DNA of 64,000 nt, from IMG/VR virus record IMGVR_UViG_3300033148_003591, positions 1 through 64,000 of that record, one strand, 5' to 3'. The stretch is from a virus. The notes beneath the pieces were generated by a model, which made no database searches, was not told the origin of the DNA, and saw only the letters and a list, made by a program, of their open reading frames with translations. A program made the position numbers and the translations under genes. The stretch's first letter is position 1; every line of letters starts with the position of its first letter. Shown piece after piece: positions 42,648 through 51,314 of this stretch.

Positions 42648-43350
42648 GTTTTGTTCTTATGTAACTTCTCAATTTTTCTTGATTATAATTATATCCCTCA
42701 ATTTTTCTAAGAAAAGATATAACACTTATTTTTTCAAATACATTAATTTGGCTGCTAGCAGATACATTATAGATTTTCAATGACTTTTCTGTAGTATACG
42801 GCAAAAAAAGTTTATTCAAATCTGTATTTACATAGTAATCACGGTATCCACTTCCACGATGCATTGTGCTATAATAATGTGTATTACCTGTTTTATTTGC
42901 ATCAAACCCCAATAAATAAATACTTCCACTAAAATCTAACAAATAGCACGCCAAACTTAATGCTAAATGACCAGTGAGTGCATGGCAGTAGAAGCCTTTT
43001 ACGAGACTTTTATCACGAAACCATGTGTGACTGTGTGCCTTTATAAAAACCGTGTTTAAAAGTTGGTTTTCTAGCGATTGTGTGGTATTTAAAGCGATAA
43101 TAAGGGGTAATTTTGATAGATTTTCACGGTGAACCGGATTAAACTTGTTCCAGAGCTGAACCGTTGGGTCAAAATCAACCTTACCTTGATAAAATTCACC
43201 ATCTGCACACACTAATGCTGTTGGTGTAATATCTTTATATGAGTGATTACAAGCTAATGTGAATTTAGTAGATAGTGTTTGCCAGATATTTTGTGGGAAC
43301 TTAGATAGACTATTTCCGCCACCGATGATTATAAGCTGTTTGGGGTTCAT
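42628..43350 (-). CDS. Rossmann-type glycan enzyme (DUF115/GT42-like)
   Basis: 240 residues. N-terminal LIIIGGGNSLSKFPQN is the nucleotide-binding loop of the DUF115 / sialyltransferase-like group, with ALVCADGEFY and a late IYLLGFDANKTGNTHYYS plus histidines. Such proteins transfer sugars or pterin groups from nucleotide donors. It overlaps the methyltransferase-like gene by ATGA and ends tail-to-tail within the HNH gene. With the GT2 gene and the Kdo cluster it adds to the sugar theme (inference). Confidence 0.6.
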   Translation of the reverse strand: MNPKQLIIIGGGNSLSKFPQNIWQTLSTKFTLACNHSYKDITPTALVCADGEFYQGKVDFDPTVQLWNKFNPVHRENLSKLPLIIALNTTQSLENQLLNTVFIKAHSHTWFRDKSLVKGFYCHALTGHLALSLACYLLDFSGSIYLLGFDANKTGNTHYYSTMHRGSGYRDYYVNTDLNKLFLPYTTEKSLKIYNVSASSQINVFEKISVISFLRKIEGYNYNQEKLRSYIRTKLNSQNP

Positions 43351-43943
43351 AATAATTTACCCCATTGAGTAGCCATAGCTTTAGCTATTCCAGGAAAAGT
43401 TTTACTTCTATTTATCTGTCTGTTTTTTCCACCTTTATTAAACCAATTTCCAGCAAGTTTGGTTGATTCAATTTTTTCAACTATATTGGTGGGTTTTAAT
43501 AGCGGAAGATTTTTTAACCATAAACAAGTTCTTTTTGAATATGGATGACCATGTTCAAAGGGTTGTATTATTTGAGTATATTTTGGTAAACCGAATATTC
43601 TACTTGGTATTGGATTTTCGATACAAATTTTTTTGATATTTGCATTTAATAATTTTATAAAAAATTTAACAGATTTATCACCAAATCGTTTTCTTTTTAA
43701 ATTTAATTTTCCTTTTGGATAAAGATGTCTTGCACCTGCGTTACTAATGTATGTACACGGAGGATGTGCTATCATCATATCCCACCCTTTATCTAGTTGT
43801 TCTAAAACATTTCCTAAAATATGCCATTCAGGATGTCCTCCTGAACAAGGAAGTATATCACAAGAGTATGCTTCTATTCCTAATTTCCGCATTTCTATTG
43901 TTACTACTTGGGATTCTTCACATGCTATTAAAATTCTGCTCAT
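43347..43943 (-). CDS. Cytosine-C5 DNA methyltransferase-like protein
   Basis: 198 residues. Motif I-like ILIACEESQVVTIEMRKLG, the catalytic PPC at 61-63 (AHPPCTYISNAG) and motif VI ENP at 109-111 match the C5-methyltransferase order. It lacks the usual large target-recognition domain, as in a common short phage family. May methylate cytosine or a related base on phage DNA. ATGA overlaps on both sides place it in a tight operon. Confidence 0.75.
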   Translation of the reverse strand: MSRILIACEESQVVTIEMRKLGIEAYSCDILPCSGGHPEWHILGNVLEQLDKGWDMMIAHPPCTYISNAGARHLYPKGKLNLKRKRFGDKSVKFFIKLLNANIKKICIENPIPSRIFGLPKYTQIIQPFEHGHPYSKRTCLWLKNLPLLKPTNIVEKIESTKLAGNWFNKGGKNRQINRSKTFPGIAKAMATQWGKLL

Positions 43944-44113
43944 GATTCACCTACATTTATAGCTAAATATTTAATATTATCAGAATGTTTGAAAATTATT
44001 TTCTTCTTTAAATCTATAGCCATTTGTCTTGCTTCTTCTTCATTTTTTGCATCTATTGTAATATCACCTTCGGCTATTACCTTAAAAACGTGAACATGAA
44101 ATTTTTTACTCAT
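43940..44113 (-). CDS. Hypothetical 57-aa protein
   Basis: MSKKFHVHVFKVIAEGDITI..., followed by a helix (KNEEEARQMAIDLKKKIIF) and a final strand. AAGGAG site before ATG 44113; stop overlaps the methyltransferase start. The strand-helix-strand pattern resembles small DUF2997/SHOCT-like phage proteins. Unknown function. Confidence 0.6.
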   Translation of the reverse strand: MSKKFHVHVFKVIAEGDITIDAKNEEEARQMAIDLKKKIIFKHSDNIKYLAINVGES

Positions 44114-44135
44114 CTTTTCTCCTTGTATGTTTATA

Positions 44136-44519
44136 TTAAATGTCCTCCTCTTTATAAGAAGTTATTTTAGTACCCCATTTATATTCTAAAATTTTAAATT
44201 GTTTTTTAATGGCAAATTCCTCGGCTCTTTGTTTTAAAAGTTTTAACTGGTCGGTTGAAGGTTTTTCATAGAAAAAAATATCAAGACTATTACTATCATT
44301 AGTATTAAGAGAAACAGGTCTATTACATCCATGTTCATCGGGTACATAAGGATTGACTATTTCTTCAAAGATATCCTCGAATTTATTAATGAAATCTTCA
44401 GCTTGGTTTTTACCTACTTCACAATCTCCGTATTTACCAGTACAATAAGCACATAGTTCTCTTTCAAAATTACCAGCATAGGAATCCGTTTTAATTGTTA
44501 AATAATATTCTTTATCCAT
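44136..44519 (-). CDS. Hypothetical 127-aa protein
   Basis: MDKEYYLTIKTDSYAGNFER... with cysteines at ~23, 26 and 33 (CAYCTGKYGDC), suggesting a metal site, and a helical C-terminus. GGAG site. A known but uncharacterised phage type, not recognised further. Confidence 0.55.
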   Translation of the reverse strand: MDKEYYLTIKTDSYAGNFERELCAYCTGKYGDCEVGKNQAEDFINKFEDIFEEIVNPYVPDEHGCNRPVSLNTNDSNSLDIFFYEKPSTDQLKLLKQRAEEFAIKKQFKILEYKWGTKITSYKEEDI

Positions 44520-44532
44520 TTTGTTATCTCCT

Positions 44533-44817
44533 CTATTTTTTACTTATAAATATGTTTACATCTTTAGGGCGGAAATCAGTTATCAATTCTCCTTGTGGAG
44601 TTTCAAGTCTACTATGAATTACACCGTTGACAGCAGCCCGTAATGTGATATTTAAATCACCAAAGACTTTTCCTTCTACTGCATCATATCTAATATTTGT
44701 AATTTTACTTATTGATGATTTTAAGGTTTTATTCTTTTTTGCAAATTCTTTTAAACAATCATCTGTGAACTGTGTTTGACCATTATTTTTTGATAATAAC
44801 ACCACTGTAGCTATCAT
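44533..44817 (-). CDS. Hypothetical 94-aa protein
   Basis: AAAGGAG site. MIATVVLLSKNNGQTQF..., mixed alpha/beta; middle strand VEGKVFGDLNITLRA. No family. Confidence 0.55.
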   Translation of the reverse strand: MIATVVLLSKNNGQTQFTDDCLKEFAKKNKTLKSSISKITNIRYDAVEGKVFGDLNITLRAAVNGVIHSRLETPQGELITDFRPKDVNIFISKK

Positions 44818-44831
44818 ATTATTCTCCTTTA

Positions 44832-45167
44832 TTAAAATTTTTCATATTTATTTCCACAGTATTCCCAATCAGACCAATTTATATCAATCAAATGTTCATC
44901 ACCCAAAAAGAAACTTCCTTGTTCCCATTCTATAGTTTTAATAACGTCATAATCACTAAGCCATCTAAATTGGTCTCCATTATAAATCTCTCTATTATCT
45001 TTATCATTAACAGTAGTATATTGTAGTAAAGTAGTAATACCATTTGGTCTATAACTCCATCTTTCTCCAACAACTTCCCATTTAATATCGCCAGATTCAG
45101 GCAGAATACCAACATTATATTGCATTCCTACTGTGTTGTTTGTATAGGCATTAAATTTTAGTTTCAT
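44832..45167 (-). CDS. YopX-domain protein
   Basis: 111 residues with the YopX core: LQYTTVNDKDNREIYNGD (MQyTGlkDkngkeIYeGD in the family), plus N- and C-terminal strands (KLKFNAYTNN, NWSDWEYCGN). YopX proteins are common in phages and prophages; the role is unknown. Overlaps the GT2 gene by one base (TAATG type). Confidence 0.75.
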   Translation of the reverse strand: MKLKFNAYTNNTVGMQYNVGILPESGDIKWEVVGERWSYRPNGITTLLQYTTVNDKDNREIYNGDQFRWLSDYDVIKTIEWEQGSFFLGDEHLIDINWSDWEYCGNKYEKF

Positions 45168-45946
45168 TAAAAGCTCCTATAGTTATATTGAATCCATCCT
45201 TCACGATTATCAACCATACCATTTATCTTACGCATCTTTTGGACAAATTCACTATACAATCTATTACGCATTTGTTTATATTCATCTGGCTTATCATCTA
45301 TGTAGTCTGCACTAATTTTATCTGTATAGTAAACTTCTACATTGTTTTCTTTTAATTGGTTGAAAAACGTCTCATGTTCACATAATTTTAATTCATTATT
45401 CCAGGGATATTTTATTAATAATGCTGTAGGAGCTATAAAGAAATTTTTTACTATATCACACCGCTTATATTGTATTCCAGAAACTATTTCAAGGTCTCTG
45501 CATGGTCTATCTAAAATAAACTTACCCAATTCACGGTCTAACGTCATATCGTACTCAAATGGCTGTCTGTTGGCTAATTTCAGCCCAACAATAGCGTTAT
45601 TATTTCTGGTTTTTATAAAATCAATAATAGGCTCAAAATTATACTTATCAGTAAATGCTATACTGTCTGCTGAAATAAGGCAGTATTTAATGCCCATTTC
45701 GTGAGCTTTTTGAACTAAAAAGTTACGGGAGAAACTTAAACCACAGTCGTGAGGTAATCTATAAGCCAATGTTCGTTCATGTTGTAAACATTCTTTATAA
45801 TATCCACAAGAGCATTTCATTAATGTATTTTGGTCGCCAATTAAAAGATAATAGTTATCTTTCATATTTTTAATAATAGAGGTTGTTGTTTTATACACTA
45901 ATTCATTTCTTAAAAATGTAGTATAAATTATAGCGATTTTTTCCAT
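45167..45946 (-). CDS. Family 2-like glycosyltransferase
   Basis: 259 residues with the GT-A opening IAIIYTTFLRNELVYKTTTS, a donor-site acid in YCLISADSIAF, and a late EHETFFNQLKENNVEVYYTD typical of GT2 acceptor motifs. CSCGYYKEC at ~44-53 hints at an extra metal site. Transfers a sugar from a nucleotide donor. It may act on phage or host glycans with the cluster at 47-52 kb. Its start overlaps the metalloprotease-like gene. Confidence 0.7.
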   Translation of the reverse strand: MEKIAIIYTTFLRNELVYKTTTSIIKNMKDNYYLLIGDQNTLMKCSCGYYKECLQHERTLAYRLPHDCGLSFSRNFLVQKAHEMGIKYCLISADSIAFTDKYNFEPIIDFIKTRNNNAIVGLKLANRQPFEYDMTLDRELGKFILDRPCRDLEIVSGIQYKRCDIVKNFFIAPTALLIKYPWNNELKLCEHETFFNQLKENNVEVYYTDKISADYIDDKPDEYKQMRNRLYSEFVQKMRKINGMVDNREGWIQYNYRSF

Positions 45947-46347
45947 ATCTTAAACTCCTCTAATGCTCGTTTGAAAGCTTCTCCATACCATCTTTTATTA
46001 GATTTAATTACTTTTTTTGTCCATTTTAAACTAAAGTCTGTTCTGAAATATTTGTATATAGTTTTTAAAGCAAACAATTGTGCTTTATATTCACTTATTA
46101 ACCTCTTGCTATGCATATATTTAACATGACCCAATTCATGAGCAGCGATTTCAACTATTTCCTTCGTATTACAATCGGCTAAATAATCAGGATGATAACT
46201 GATAGTATAATTATTTAATTTTTTCTTCCAAGAACACCAAGCAGTGTATTTTCTTAATTTATAAGGTTTAACTATTGGTCTTTTTATCTTTTCATATTTG
46301 CAAATTAATATAATTATAGATATAAAAAGATATATTTTATCTTTCAT
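45928..46347 (-). CDS. HExxH metallopeptidase-like membrane protein
   Basis: 139 residues. N-terminal membrane segment (IYLFISIIILICKY), then AAHELGHVKYMHS with the zinc motif HELGH at 70-74. Looks like a small M48/ImmA-like zinc peptidase. Start 46347 (GAGGA site) overlaps the previous gene by ATGA; an earlier in-frame start is rejected. Substrate unknown. Confidence 0.65.
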   Translation of the reverse strand: MKDKIYLFISIIILICKYEKIKRPIVKPYKLRKYTAWCSWKKKLNNYTISYHPDYLADCNTKEIVEIAAHELGHVKYMHSKRLISEYKAQLFALKTIYKYFRTDFSLKWTKKVIKSNKRWYGEAFKRALEEFKIWKKSL

Positions 46348-46514
46348 GAAAATATCCTCAATAAAAGTATGCACAAATAAAATCCACATGGAATACTTAT
46401 TATTAAAATAGCCGTTATTTTACATGCTTCATTTATAGTTTTACTTATATAGTTATCTGGAAATTTAGTTTTTAAATTAGCCACATCTTCTATAAATCCT
46501 TTATAGCTAGTCAT
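46344..46514 (-). CDS. Small single-span membrane protein, 56 aa
   Basis: MTSYKGFIEDVANLKTKF..., then a transmembrane stretch (ITAILIISIPCGFYLCILLL). Good AAGGAG site. Overlaps the peptidase gene by ATGA, so the two may be partners in the membrane. Confidence 0.6.
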   Translation of the reverse strand: MTSYKGFIEDVANLKTKFPDNYISKTINEACKITAILIISIPCGFYLCILLLRIFS

Positions 46515-46526
46515 TATTTTCTCCTT

Positions 46527-46706
46527 TTATTTTTCCACCAATCTATTTACAATCGTTACAGGTAAACTAAATTGTTCTAATGCATTATTATTTTTAAAAA
46601 TTTGAATGTTATAACCTCGTTCTGATACTATTGGATATACTTTTAATCTTATTTTACTTGGTTCAGGAAAAGCTCTATTCAAAATTTCTTCTAATTTTGT
46701 GTGCAT
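46527..46706 (-). CDS. Hypothetical 59-aa protein, paralogue of the gene at 47092
   Basis: MHTKLEEILNRAFPEPSK..., sharing (L)E-ILNRAFP and the following strand order with the gene at 47092-47295. The two flank one membrane-protein gene. Ribosome site lies in the end of the preceding gene. Function unknown. Confidence 0.6.
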   Translation of the reverse strand: MHTKLEEILNRAFPEPSKIRLKVYPIVSERGYNIQIFKNNNALEQFSLPVTIVNRLVEK

Positions 46707-46709
46707 AGT

Positions 46710-47042
46710 TTATTTCCCCACTCCTATTTTAATTATAACAAACCCAATTAGACACATCGTTAATCCTACCCACTGTAAACAATTAAAACTTTTACATGCA
46801 CCCATTTTAATTAACGCCCCTGTAAAAGCTGTAAACATTATTAAATCATACAATAACGCATCAAACATCATATTCTTAGTTACTTTGGCTACAATTGTCC
46901 ATAATGGAATACAACCAGCAATCCACAACATAGTAAAATATCTCCAGTGAGATGCCGGAGCATTAACTTTTTGTGACAACCATGCTTGCCATATATACAT
47001 TACTATAACTGCTGGTATCCACCATAGATAGTGATAATTCAT
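46710..47042 (-). CDS. Four-span membrane protein
   Basis: 110 residues with four hydrophobic spans (about 5-20, 36-56, 62-80, 88-106). Topology resembles small multidrug-resistance or EamA-like proteins, without their signature residues. First gene after the promoter at 47061, AAGGAG site. Could be a transporter or an envelope-altering phage protein. Confidence 0.6.
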   Translation of the reverse strand: MNYHYLWWIPAVIVMYIWQAWLSQKVNAPASHWRYFTMLWIAGCIPLWTIVAKVTKNMMFDALLYDLIMFTAFTGALIKMGACKSFNCLQWVGLTMCLIGFVIIKIGVGK

Positions 47043-47060
47043 ATGTTTCTCCTTACTATA

Positions 47061-47088
47061 AGTATACCATACATTTGTATTTTGTCAA
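47061..47088 (-). promoter_or_regulatory. Sigma70-type promoter, leftward
   Basis: Minus strand: CCC-TTGACA, 16-nt spacer, TGG-TATACT, then TATAGTAAGGAG. Predicted start is at or next to the ribosome site. Begins right after the stop of the gene at 47092. Confidence 0.85.
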
Positions 47089-47091
47089 GGG

Positions 47092-47295
47092 CTAGATATC
47101 ATTTTCTTCGTCTAGTTCAATCATTTTAGTTGCGCATGTTTCATTAATACTGAAATCGTCTTGAAATTCGTCACCTTTGAATATCTCCACAATATAGGCT
47201 TCATCTGATACATCATATCGAACATTCATTACAATTCCGCTTTCAATAGGAAATGCTCTATTTAAAATAATTTCTAATTTTCTACCTGTGGTCAT
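47092..47295 (-). CDS. Hypothetical 67-aa protein
   Basis: ATG 47295 with GGAG; an in-frame start 12 nt upstream is rejected. MTTGRKLEIILNRAFPIESG... shares its N-terminal motif with the gene at 46527. Acidic C-terminus. Last gene of the operon carrying the Kdo cluster. Confidence 0.6.
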   Translation of the reverse strand: MTTGRKLEIILNRAFPIESGIVMNVRYDVSDEAYIVEIFKGDEFQDDFSINETCATKMIELDEENDI

Positions 47296-47296
47296 T

Positions 47297-48133
47297 TTAT
47301 TCTCCAATCCTTTCTAAAAAATGGCAAGTGTTACATGGATATGATTTTTTACCATTTTTACTAACCGATTTTCTAAATTTATTAGCCTTTTTATTATTAA
47401 AAATACTGAATATAGTTTCATTTTTATCTGTTAATTCACCCAAAATAAATTGTTCATGTTCTTTCCAATCACTTCTTAAATTACAGCACGGCATAACAGA
47501 GCCATTATAGTCAATGTAAATACCATTAGTGGGTATAAAACATGGTGCAATTCTGTGTGGGGGTTTATTTAATGCTTTTAATATTCCTCCTCTATTTGAA
47601 CCAACATTTTTAAAATTTCTATAATATATTAATATTTCCATATCATTAAAATTAGTATCTTTTTGAATAAGTTCACTATTTATTTTATGACTATTAGGCT
47701 TCAATTTTAGTTCGGCAAGCTTATCACCAATCATGTCTAATACTTTTTCTTGTTTATCAGTATATATTTGAATATTTAAACTCCTTAATCCGTTGTCGTA
47801 TAATTTAGAAATTTTATTTGCTGTTAAAAAATCGCCATTAGTATTAAAGTGTAATGTTGCATTTGGAAGATTTATTTTTGCATAATTTAATCTATTATAA
47901 ATTATATCATCTGCTAAAGGTTCATTATACCTAGAATATGTTATTATTTTATTATAGTTTATTTCTTTTAAATTAGCGATTATTTTATTATATGTACAAG
48001 TATTCATAAATATATTTTTAGAATTTCTATCAATTATTGAATTAGGACAATGCCAGCACTGTCTATTACAATAAGAAAATGTTTCTATTTCTATTAAGTT
48101 TACAAGTTTTTTAAATCGTTTCATATTATTCAT
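47297..48133 (-). CDS. Radical SAM protein with SPASM-like C-terminus
   Basis: 278 residues. SYCNRQCWHC gives the CxxxCxxC iron-sulfur motif at 22, 26 and 29, and LHFNTNGDFLTANKI is the SAM-binding region. C-terminal cysteines (MPCCNLRS, YPCNTCHFLE) suggest a SPASM/Twitch auxiliary cluster. SPASM enzymes modify peptides or sugars. ATG 48133 has GGAG and overlaps the end of the large multi-domain gene, so the two are coupled and may work on one substrate. Confidence 0.85.
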   Translation of the reverse strand: MNNMKRFKKLVNLIEIETFSYCNRQCWHCPNSIIDRNSKNIFMNTCTYNKIIANLKEINYNKIITYSRYNEPLADDIIYNRLNYAKINLPNATLHFNTNGDFLTANKISKLYDNGLRSLNIQIYTDKQEKVLDMIGDKLAELKLKPNSHKINSELIQKDTNFNDMEILIYYRNFKNVGSNRGGILKALNKPPHRIAPCFIPTNGIYIDYNGSVMPCCNLRSDWKEHEQFILGELTDKNETIFSIFNNKKANKFRKSVSKNGKKSYPCNTCHFLERIGE

Positions 48134-51100
48134 GATTTCTCCAGTTTTTCCCGTATAACTGTTCAAGATACCCTATAACTGGCATTGGTACTGATAGATT
48201 GCATCCATATAAACTTCTTGGTTTAGTATTTTTTGTCCATTTTAAAATATGAACTTTTATGCCATTTTTTGCATATGTATTTTTTTCTTCATCATGTATA
48301 AACATTTTTTGCCTTAATAGGTTACTATTAATCTCTGGTGCTGATATAAAAATATCTGTTGTTGTACTTGATAATTTTGATTTTTTAATAGCTTCAAGGC
48401 ATGTTCTTTGAAGTAAACAACAATCAGGAACTATATTTATAAAATCTAAAAATACACTTTGTATATTATCACTTACTTTAGGTACAATATTTGTTGTCTT
48501 TTTTTCTACTTCAATTATATCGGCAACTGGATAATTAACCAATTCGTATGGAGTTTGGTATCTAATATGTTTAACACGTTCTAATGTGCTACTACCTCTT
48601 GAAGTCATTTTCATTTCGCACTCCATATAAAATTTATTTTTTAAATAATGCAAGAATTTTTCAACCAAATGCATATCGGGTTTTCTTGGATGATGAATAT
48701 ATTTTTTAAGTTTTCTTATACTATTCGCTTTTTTATTTATACCTTTAAAATTATAGAAACACTTACCTACAGTTATTACAGGTTTTCCCCACATCATTGC
48801 TTGCAACCCAATACCAGAATTTATTGTTAAAACTATATCCGAATATTTAATGCAGTCTTTATAATGATATTTATCTACGATTTTAACATTTTTACTTTCA
48901 GTCATTAATGTTGTTTCCACCGGATGATTCTTAACTAGAAATTCTACATTTCTCATACTGCATCCTAATTCCTTTATAATGTTTTGAAAATTAGGCATAG
49001 ATTTTACCCAATCACTCCATAATAATATAGTTGTATCATTATATACCTGTGACGCAACGAAAACTTTAATTGTATCTTTAGATAAATCTAATTCTTCATA
49101 GAAGGTTTTTTTAGTAACAAATTCAGCATGCTGTTTTTCTAAGCTACATTCATCCTCAGTGAAAGATTTAATATATTCTTTAATTTGTTTCTTTTCATAG
49201 GCTGTTATTTTAACATCCCAATTTTTCTTTTTATATGAATCACTAAAGTATAAAAAGTTGTGCATATCTAAATAAATGCTTCCAGGTAATGCTCCACGTT
49301 CAAGTACATAAGCTAATTTTCCAGCTTCTTTAAATTCATGCAACAAATCGTATTTCCATTGAAACTTCTTTGCTATTGTATAACTATATGTATTCCAAAG
49401 AATTAATGCTTTATTAGATTTTTTAACTCTTTCTATATTTCTGTCTAATTCAATGTCTAAATATTTGCTTAATTCTACAACATAAGGGTGTCTAACTTCA
49501 GGACTGATAAATTGTATTTTTTTGATTTGACTAATTTTATCTTGTACTATTTTAAATTTAGGATTATTTTGGTCTGTAAAGAAATTTTTTTCTTTATTAG
49601 AACATTCTTCAGTAAATAAAGACCCAAATGCTCCTAATAAGGCATACAGGTTTAATTCCGTTGGGTTTTTTTGTAGAATCTTCCATAATTTTACAGGAAC
49701 TTTGGTATATTTATCTTTATTATTTTTAGTTCTATCCATCATATTATAATATCTTTGAAATATTGTGTAGTTTGACCAATAAGGACAATGGTCTCCCATA
49801 ACCCTTCTGTCGTTTATTGTAGTAAAACCGTCATTTAGCAGTGCGATTTTTTGAGTATTTTCGCAGCATAAAGTATCTTCAAAAGGATACTTTTTTAATA
49901 TTTCCGTTCTATTAATTCTAACGCCTTTAATTTTTCTATTCATATGTACATCATACAGGGAAAATAATAATGTAGAAACAGTTGGTTCATTTTTTAACAT
50001 ACTTGTGTGCATATTATTAACAGCTTCAGGTTTTAAAATGATATCTTCATCACATTGGATAAAGTATGGTGTTTTACACCTAATCATCATTTGATTAAAT
50101 GCGTCTGACATGGGTGCAATATCTTCTATTATGTCTAGTTTAAAATCAACGGTTTGGTTTTTTAAAGCCAATAGACATGCTTGATAATTTTTTTTCTTTT
50201 CAACAGCAATTACAAATACAGTTACATCTGAAGAAATATCTTGTTTTCCCTTATCCCATGCCCGCACTACATTTTTTGTTCTATAATGAATATCTCTATT
50301 CGTCATTCCTTTTTTTGATAAATCTATATCAGTATAAAATTTCGTGCCAGGAAAAGGTTCAAATTTATACCACCCTTGTACAGATAATTTATTTTTTTTA
50401 ATAAAATCCAAAGTCATTTGTCTTTCTTCTTCTGTTTCTCCTGGTATATGATGCATAAAAGATGCTCGAACTGGTAACTTAATTGAACGTGCTATGTCTA
50501 TAGTATTTTGATTGTCGGCTACTGTGTTACCTTTGTTTAATATTTTTAGCACCCTATCACTTCCACTTTCAGCACCAAATCTAACTTCGTAATAACCCAT
50601 CTCTTTCATTTTTATAGCCGTTTCTAATGTAAACACACCGGCTCTAACAAAACTTCTTATCTTTAACCTTTTATGCCATCCTCTTGCCATCCACATTTCA
50701 TGAATTTTATTAAAGCGTGGTTTGTTTACGATAAATAAATCATCATAAATGTACAATGTTTTAATTTGAGGATATTTTTTAATTAAGAAATCAACTTCTT
50801 TTATAAAATATTCAGCACTATGGAATCTTGTATTACCCCAAAAAACTTGTGAGCTACAAAAATTACAAGAAAATGGACACCCTCTTGAAGTGAAAATAGG
50901 AATAACATCTGTACACCGACCTCGTTCTGGATAATTTAATGTATCAATATTTTCAATGTTTGGTAATTGAATAATTTTTTCGCTTGGGTTATTTTTTATA
51001 ATATGATTTAAAGCTTGTTCACCCTCACCTTTTATTATATGTTTAAATGGGTATTTTTCTAAATCTTCCCAAAGCGTACATTGTCCACCAATAATGATAG

Positions 51101-51314
51101 GAATGTTTTTAATTGATTTTAGAATTTGAATAGCTTCTTGAATACCCCAAGCATTAGAAGATAATCCTATATAGTCACAGTTTTTTAATTCCTTTGGGTT
51201 TCTAATTAATTCAATATCAGCATTACAATTGGTTTTTAGATAACCTATGCTCAATGGATATTCATTGTCAACAGGGTCTTCCCACCCACACTGATACATT
51301 TTAATTTTTTTCAT
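48126..51314 (-). CDS. Four-domain radical SAM-glycosyltransferase megaprotein
   Basis: 1062 residues. 1-115: B12-binding-like region (PLSIGYLKTNCNADIELI, PIIIGGQC). 135-345: radical SAM with CPFSCNFC at 146-153. 363-570: GT2-like domain, DED at 422-424. 634-880: KpsC/KpsS-like Kdo-transferase pattern (FLVKNHP, LTINSGIGLQAMMWGKPVIT). 963-1060: possible LicD-like nucleotidyltransferase (RTCLEAIKK, TTDIF, YLEQLYGKNW), weak. The radical SAM half could methylate or rearrange a sugar or lipid that the transferases attach. TAATG contact with kdsA supports a Kdo link. No frameshift seen; a single continuous frame. Confidence 0.75.
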   Translation of the reverse strand: MKKIKMYQCGWEDPVDNEYPLSIGYLKTNCNADIELIRNPKELKNCDYIGLSSNAWGIQEAIQILKSIKNIPIIIGGQCTLWEDLEKYPFKHIIKGEGEQALNHIIKNNPSEKIIQLPNIENIDTLNYPERGRCTDVIPIFTSRGCPFSCNFCSSQVFWGNTRFHSAEYFIKEVDFLIKKYPQIKTLYIYDDLFIVNKPRFNKIHEMWMARGWHKRLKIRSFVRAGVFTLETAIKMKEMGYYEVRFGAESGSDRVLKILNKGNTVADNQNTIDIARSIKLPVRASFMHHIPGETEEERQMTLDFIKKNKLSVQGWYKFEPFPGTKFYTDIDLSKKGMTNRDIHYRTKNVVRAWDKGKQDISSDVTVFVIAVEKKKNYQACLLALKNQTVDFKLDIIEDIAPMSDAFNQMMIRCKTPYFIQCDEDIILKPEAVNNMHTSMLKNEPTVSTLLFSLYDVHMNRKIKGVRINRTEILKKYPFEDTLCCENTQKIALLNDGFTTINDRRVMGDHCPYWSNYTIFQRYYNMMDRTKNNKDKYTKVPVKLWKILQKNPTELNLYALLGAFGSLFTEECSNKEKNFFTDQNNPKFKIVQDKISQIKKIQFISPEVRHPYVVELSKYLDIELDRNIERVKKSNKALILWNTYSYTIAKKFQWKYDLLHEFKEAGKLAYVLERGALPGSIYLDMHNFLYFSDSYKKKNWDVKITAYEKKQIKEYIKSFTEDECSLEKQHAEFVTKKTFYEELDLSKDTIKVFVASQVYNDTTILLWSDWVKSMPNFQNIIKELGCSMRNVEFLVKNHPVETTLMTESKNVKIVDKYHYKDCIKYSDIVLTINSGIGLQAMMWGKPVITVGKCFYNFKGINKKANSIRKLKKYIHHPRKPDMHLVEKFLHYLKNKFYMECEMKMTSRGSSTLERVKHIRYQTPYELVNYPVADIIEVEKKTTNIVPKVSDNIQSVFLDFINIVPDCCLLQRTCLEAIKKSKLSSTTTDIFISAPEINSNLLRQKMFIHDEEKNTYAKNGIKVHILKWTKNTKPRSLYGCNLSVPMPVIGYLEQLYGKNWRNHE

